Shown here piece after piece: positions 6,821 to 9,371 of a stretch of 9,371 nucleotides of DNA. Origin of the DNA: Hungateiclostridiaceae bacterium UBA3922 (lineage in GTDB: Bacteria > Bacillota > Clostridia > Acetivibrionales > DTU013). Each line of letters opens with the position of its first letter. Positions within the stretch are counted from its first letter, which is position 1. The position numbers and the translations under genes are program-made. Where the stretch lies: contig DGEQ01000103.1 in assembly GCA_002386045.1 (NCBI GenBank), positions 1-9,371 of the forward strand, read 5' to 3'. The notes below the pieces were generated by a model. The model was not told the origin of the DNA. It was given only the letters and a program-made list of their open reading frames with translations, and did no database searches.

Positions 6821-6873
6821 TGTAAAAATAAGAACGTGGATTGCTTTAGACAACGTAACCGGAGGAGGGTATC

Positions 6874-7221
6874 ATGATGCAGGACTGCGTATTTTGCAGG
6901 ATAGTCAACAGGCAGCTGCCGTCCACGGTCGTATACGAGGACGACAAGGTTATGGCTTTCAACGATATCAACCCTGTTGCTCCCATCCATGTGATCATTA
7001 TCCCGAAGGAGCACATAGCCAGCGTTAACGATCTTACGGACAACAACGCATCGGTGATGGGTGATATCCATCTTGCCGCTAAAAAGATAGCCGAAAAGCT
7101 CGGTGTTGCGGACAAGGGATACAGGCTGATCAACAACTGCGGCCCTGATGCTGGCCAGACCGTGTTCCACCTGCATTACCACCTGATAGCAGGCGTTAAG
7201 CTGGGAGCGAAGATAATCTAG
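6874..7221 (+). CDS. HIT-family (HINT-like) nucleotide-binding protein
   Basis: A 115-residue histidine triad protein. Members of this branch are cytoplasmic purine-nucleotide phosphoramidases that hydrolyse AMP-NH2 or aminoacyl-adenylate type compounds. The full fold is recognisable: CVFCRIVNRQLPSTVVYEDD at the N-terminus, HVIIIPKEHIAS in the middle, and the triad motif HLHYHLI with His99, His101 and His103, the last being adjacent to the expected nucleophile region. The C-terminus GVKLGAKII is shorter and less tryptophan-rich than in many homologues. GGAGGAGGG (6861-6869) is a very strong ribosome binding site; it fits either ATG 6874 or the adjacent ATG 6877. It follows alaS by 172 bases and precedes galE by 20. 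A HIT gene near alaS and rpsU-yqeY fits a role in clearing aminoacyl-adenylates, but that is inference. Confidence 0.93.
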   Translation: MMQDCVFCRIVNRQLPSTVVYEDDKVMAFNDINPVAPIHVIIIPKEHIASVNDLTDNNASVMGDIHLAAKKIAEKLGVADKGYRLINNCGPDAGQTVFHLHYHLIAGVKLGAKII

Positions 7222-7241
7222 CGTTAAGGAGAGAAAATAAG

Positions 7242-8255
7242 ATGGCCGTACTTGTGACCGGCGGGGCCGGTTATATCGGGAGTCATACCTGTGTCCAACT
7301 GCTGGAGGCGGGCTATGACATCGTAGTGATCGACAACCTTTCCAACAGCAAGATGGAAGCTGTCAGGAGGGTAAAAGAGCTTACCGGGAAGGACTTTGCC
7401 TTCATAAAAGGCGACATCCGTGACAGCGCCCTGCTGGACGAGATTTTCAGGAAGTATGACATAGAATCCGTTGTGCATTTTGCCGGCCTCAAGGCAGTCG
7501 GCGAGTCCGTGAGCGTTCCGCTCCGGTATTACCACAACAACGTCACCGGTTCGATCATGCTGTTTGAAAGCATGCAGCGGAACGGTGTGAAAAATATCGT
7601 TTTCAGTTCGTCGGCCACGGTTTACGGAATGGCCGAAAAGATGCCGCTGCGCGAAGATTCGCCGCTGGGCGCCGTAAATCCCTATGGCCGCACGAAGCTG
7701 ATGATCGAAGATATACTTCGCGACATCTACGTATCCGATAACAGCTGGAACATCATACTGCTAAGGTACTTCAACCCCGTGGGGGCCCATCCTAGCGGGA
7801 GGATCGGCGAGGATCCCAACGGGATACCGAACAACCTGATGCCCTACATCTCGCAGGTTGCCGTGGGTAAGCTTAAGGAACTCAGTGTTTTCGGCAACGA
7901 TTACCCGACTCCTGACGGTACATGTATAAGGGACTATATACATGTGATGGACCTGGCCGACGGGCATGTGAAGGCACTGGAGAAGCTCAGGGAGGATCCC
8001 GGTGTTGTCGTGTACAACCTCGGCACGGGCAAGGGTTCCAGCGTTATGGAGATGATAGCGGCATTTGCCGAAGCCACGGGCATAAAGATACCTTACAGGA
8101 TAACCGGCAGGCGGCCCGGCGATGCCCCGGTGAGCTATGCCGACCCGTCCAAAGCCGAAAAGGAACTCGGCTGGAAGGCGAAGAGGGATATCATCGATAT
8201 GTGCCGGGACCTGTGGACGTGGCAGTCGCAGAACCCGGATGGGTACGGCGACTGA
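7242..8255 (+). CDS. galE: UDP-glucose 4-epimerase
   Basis: A 337-residue extended short-chain dehydrogenase/reductase that interconverts UDP-glucose and UDP-galactose with tightly bound NAD, feeding galactose into surface glycans or through the Leloir pathway. The NAD-binding glycine motif GGAGYIGSH is at residues 7-15. The catalytic residues are Ser124 in SSSATVYG and the YGRTK pair Tyr148/Lys152. RYFNPVGAHPSG and GDAPVSYADPSKAEKELGW are typical GalE sequences, and length is normal (E. coli GalE is 338). AAGGAGA (7226-7232) nine bases before the ATG is a good binding site. It follows the HIT gene by 20 bases, so the two are probably one transcript. Related UDP-hexose epimerases with other sugar specificity exist, but the overall match favours GalE. 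Confidence 0.95.
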   Translation: MAVLVTGGAGYIGSHTCVQLLEAGYDIVVIDNLSNSKMEAVRRVKELTGKDFAFIKGDIRDSALLDEIFRKYDIESVVHFAGLKAVGESVSVPLRYYHNNVTGSIMLFESMQRNGVKNIVFSSSATVYGMAEKMPLREDSPLGAVNPYGRTKLMIEDILRDIYVSDNSWNIILLRYFNPVGAHPSGRIGEDPNGIPNNLMPYISQVAVGKLKELSVFGNDYPTPDGTCIRDYIHVMDLADGHVKALEKLREDPGVVVYNLGTGKGSSVMEMIAAFAEATGIKIPYRITGRRPGDAPVSYADPSKAEKELGWKAKRDIIDMCRDLWTWQSQNPDGYGD

Positions 8256-8316
8256 AACGCTCATCCCTGAGGCTTAACAGCCCCAAACCGCGTGTTTTCC
8301 AAGTGGTCCGTTTCTA

Positions 8317-8346
8317 TTGACTTTATTTTTGTTAATAATATATAAT
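8317..8346 (+). promoter_or_regulatory. Promoter of rpsU-yqeY
   Basis: TTGACT (8317-8322), an 18-base AT-rich spacer and a perfect TATAAT (8341-8346). Transcription would begin near 8353, giving a leader of about 90 bases before rpsU. It lies in the 189-base gap after galE, where no convincing terminator was seen. Confidence 0.75.
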
Positions 8347-8397
8347 ATCCTTGTGCTGCACATAGCTTGGTTCCCACACGTAATCACAGCAACATTC

Positions 8398-8424
8398 GCA
8401 GCTTGTATACGGCACAATAGCTGC
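8398..8424 (+). promoter_or_regulatory. Leader hairpin just upstream of the rpsU ribosome binding site
   Basis: GCAGCT (8398-8403) plus TGT (8404-8406) pair with ACA (8414-8416) plus AGCTGC (8419-8424), with a two-base bulge and a seven-base loop. It ends four bases before the very strong GGAGGGAGGG site (8429-8438). The position suits translational control of a ribosomal protein gene, but no known leader family was recognised. Confidence 0.4.
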
Positions 8425-8444
8425 CATCGGAGGGAGGGATATAC

Positions 8445-8621
8445 GTGTCAGAAGTTCGGGTAAAAGAGAACGAGTCTCTCGACAGCGCACTTAAAAGATT
8501 CAAGCGTCAGTGTGCGAAAGCAGGCGTTCTGGCTGAAGTCAGAAAGAGAGAGCATTACGAAAAGCCGAGCGTCAGAAGGAAGAAGAAGTCTGAGGCTGCC
8601 AGGAAAAGGAAACGCAGATAA
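8445..8621 (+). CDS. rpsU: 30S ribosomal protein bS21
   Basis: A 58-residue, strongly basic protein of the small ribosomal subunit, bound near the 3' end of 16S rRNA and involved in translation initiation. The sequence SEVRVKENESLDSALKRFKR followed by QCAKAGVLAEVRKREHYEKP is typical of bS21, and it ends in the usual Lys/Arg-rich tail (SVRRKKKSEAARKRKRR). The start is GTG at 8445, six bases after an extended GGAGGGAGGG binding site (8429-8438). No other in-frame start precedes the conserved residues as well. It has its own promoter and a structured leader, and yqeY follows after 65 bases; rpsU-yqeY adjacency is also known from Bacillus. Confidence 0.96.
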   Translation: MSEVRVKENESLDSALKRFKRQCAKAGVLAEVRKREHYEKPSVRRKKKSEAARKRKRR

Positions 8622-8644
8622 CCTGCCTGGGCAGGTGATCCTGC
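8621..8644 (+). other. Two mutually exclusive hairpins between rpsU and yqeY
   Basis: ACCTGC (8621-8626) pairs with GCAGGT (8631-8636), but GCAGG (8631-8635) can instead pair with CCTGC (8640-8644). A run of seven T follows at 8663-8669, preceded by a weak TTGG/CCAA stem (8651-8662). The spacer could reduce transcript flow into yqeY, but it is not a standard terminator because the stable stem is far from the T run. Confidence 0.35.
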
Positions 8645-8686
8645 GTTGGTTTGGTTGTCCAATTTTTTTCTCGGGAGGCTGACCGG

Positions 8687-9130
8687 ATGTCCCTCAAGGA
8701 ACAATTGCTTGAAGATCTGAAAGAGGCCATGAAACAGAAGGAGGCCGTTCGGAAGAACGCTATCCAGATGGCCAGAGCAGCGATACTCCAGGTAGAAAAA
8801 GACAAGCAGATAACTCTCGATGACGATGGCGTAACAGATGTTATTGCAAAAGAAGTAAAGAAGAGGAAGGATGTACTGCCGGAATATGAAAAAAGCGGCA
8901 GGGAAGACCTGGTCAGGGATCTGAAGATAGAGATCGAGACCCTGATGAAATACCTTCCCCAGCAATTGACGGAAGAGGAGCTTGAGGCCATAGTCCGTCA
9001 GACTGTGGAGGAAACGGGCGCATCCTCGCCGAGAGACATGGGCAGGGTCATGCAGGCGGTCATGCCAAAGGTGAAGGGCAGGGCCGACGGCAAAATGGTA
9101 AATGCGATAGTGAAAAAGATACTGGGGTGA
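8687..9130 (+). CDS. yqeY: GatB/YqeY-domain protein
   Basis: A 147-residue cytoplasmic protein of the YqeY family. The same helical domain forms the C-terminal tail of GatB, the tRNA-dependent amidotransferase subunit, where it contacts tRNA; the role of free-standing YqeY is not settled. The sequence opens MSLKEQLLEDLKEAMKQKEAVRKNAIQM and contains the family's EYEKSGREDLV, YLPQQLTEEEL and DMGRVMQAVMPKVKGRADGKMVN segments, ending normally in VKKILG. Length is typical. The ATG at 8687 is chosen because GGGAGG (8673-8678) sits eight bases upstream; the frame extends 12 codons further but through the T-rich spacer. It is the second gene of the rpsU transcript and is followed by an intrinsic terminator. 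Confidence 0.94.
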   Translation: MSLKEQLLEDLKEAMKQKEAVRKNAIQMARAAILQVEKDKQITLDDDGVTDVIAKEVKKRKDVLPEYEKSGREDLVRDLKIEIETLMKYLPQQLTEEELEAIVRQTVEETGASSPRDMGRVMQAVMPKVKGRADGKMVNAIVKKILG

Positions 9131-9152
9131 TCCCAGGCTGTATTTATCAGAG

Positions 9153-9180
9153 AAAAAGCTCGATCATATCGAGCTTTTTT
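9153..9180 (+). terminator. Intrinsic terminator after yqeY
   Basis: AGCTCGAT (9157-9164) and ATCGAGCT (9168-9175) form a perfect eight-base stem around a CAT loop, flanked by an A run (9153-9157) and a T run (9175-9180). The A and T flanks extend the pairing and allow it to work from both strands. Confidence 0.92.
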
Positions 9181-9194
9181 CATATCTCAGGGCC

Positions 9195-9371
9195 GGGGAC
9201 GGTCCTTCAGGAGAACGGTTCTTCATTCAGGGGCAAGCGGTGGTCCTTCATGAGGGACGGTTCTCCATTACGGGGCCGGAAACGGACCATCAGGGGGGAT
9301 AGTCCTTCAGGGGGACGGTTCTTCGGAATGGACGCGGACGGTCCTTTGCTGGCAAACGTTCCCCGGAACGG
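9195..9371. repeat. Degenerate tandem repeat with ACGGTCC / ACGGTTC cores
   Basis: At least eight related cores occur: ACGGTCC (9199, 9338), ACGGTTC (9215, 9257, 9315), GTGGTCC (about 9240), ACGGACC (about 9282), ATAGTCC (about 9299) and ACGTTCC (9356). Most are followed by TTC and runs of G. GGTCC and GGTTC versions alternate at about 16 and 25 bases, giving a compound unit near 41 bases in the first half (9201, 9242, 9284). The last bases form CGTTCC-CC-GGAACG (9357-9370). No protein-like ORF or transposase is visible. The block begins right after the yqeY terminator and runs off the window, so its full size is unknown. Confidence 0.8.

Noticed and set aside
8256..8310. Terminator after galE
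   Set aside because: Only a four-base GGCT/AGCC stem is present with no T run.
9195..9371. CRISPR array
   Set aside because: Units are degenerate, of uneven length, and the intervening sequence is itself repeat-like rather than unique spacers; no cas gene is near.

Overview
The window looks like chromosomal DNA of a Firmicute, most likely class Clostridia. Three things point that way: strong GGAGG-type ribosome binding sites and TTGACA/TATAAT promoters, a small wall-anchored surface protein beside a class D-like sortase, and a housekeeping run (alaS, HIT protein, rpsU, yqeY) with clostridial-style proteins. Protein-coding DNA is moderately GC-rich and most spacers are AT-rich. I cannot name the genus from sequence alone.

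Left part (1-3847), cell-surface functions. The first 44 bases are the start of a minus-strand gene whose 14 visible residues read like the N-terminus of a PqqD-family protein; the rest lies outside the window. A divergent AT-rich control region (45-248) carries overlapping, oppositely directed promoters. It drives a large O-antigen ligase/polymerase-type membrane protein with a C-terminal TPR region (249-2417). A separate strong promoter then drives a 108-residue secreted, very acidic protein that ends in an LAETG sorting signal (2513-2839). A strong terminator follows, and beyond it lies a class D-like sortase (3071-3847) with no clear promoter of its own. The simplest reading is a dedicated sortase/substrate pair made in unequal amounts, next to a surface-glycan gene.

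Middle and right part (4056-9130), housekeeping. These are alanyl-tRNA synthetase (alaS), a HIT-family nucleotide-binding protein, UDP-glucose 4-epimerase (galE), ribosomal protein bS21 (rpsU) and a GatB/YqeY-domain protein (yqeY). HIT and galE are only 20 bases apart and are probably co-transcribed. rpsU and yqeY share a promoter (8317-8346) and end at a clean intrinsic terminator (9153-9180). galE supplies UDP-galactose for surface polysaccharide, which links it loosely to the left part although it sits inside the translation genes.

The far right (about 9195-9371) has no gene and holds a degenerate tandem repeat built on ACGGTCC/ACGGTTC cores; it runs off the window edge.

The most noteworthy items are the LAETG micro-substrate with its sortase, the divergent promoter region, and the terminal repeat. 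I saw no CRISPR array, tRNA, rRNA, transposase or phage gene.
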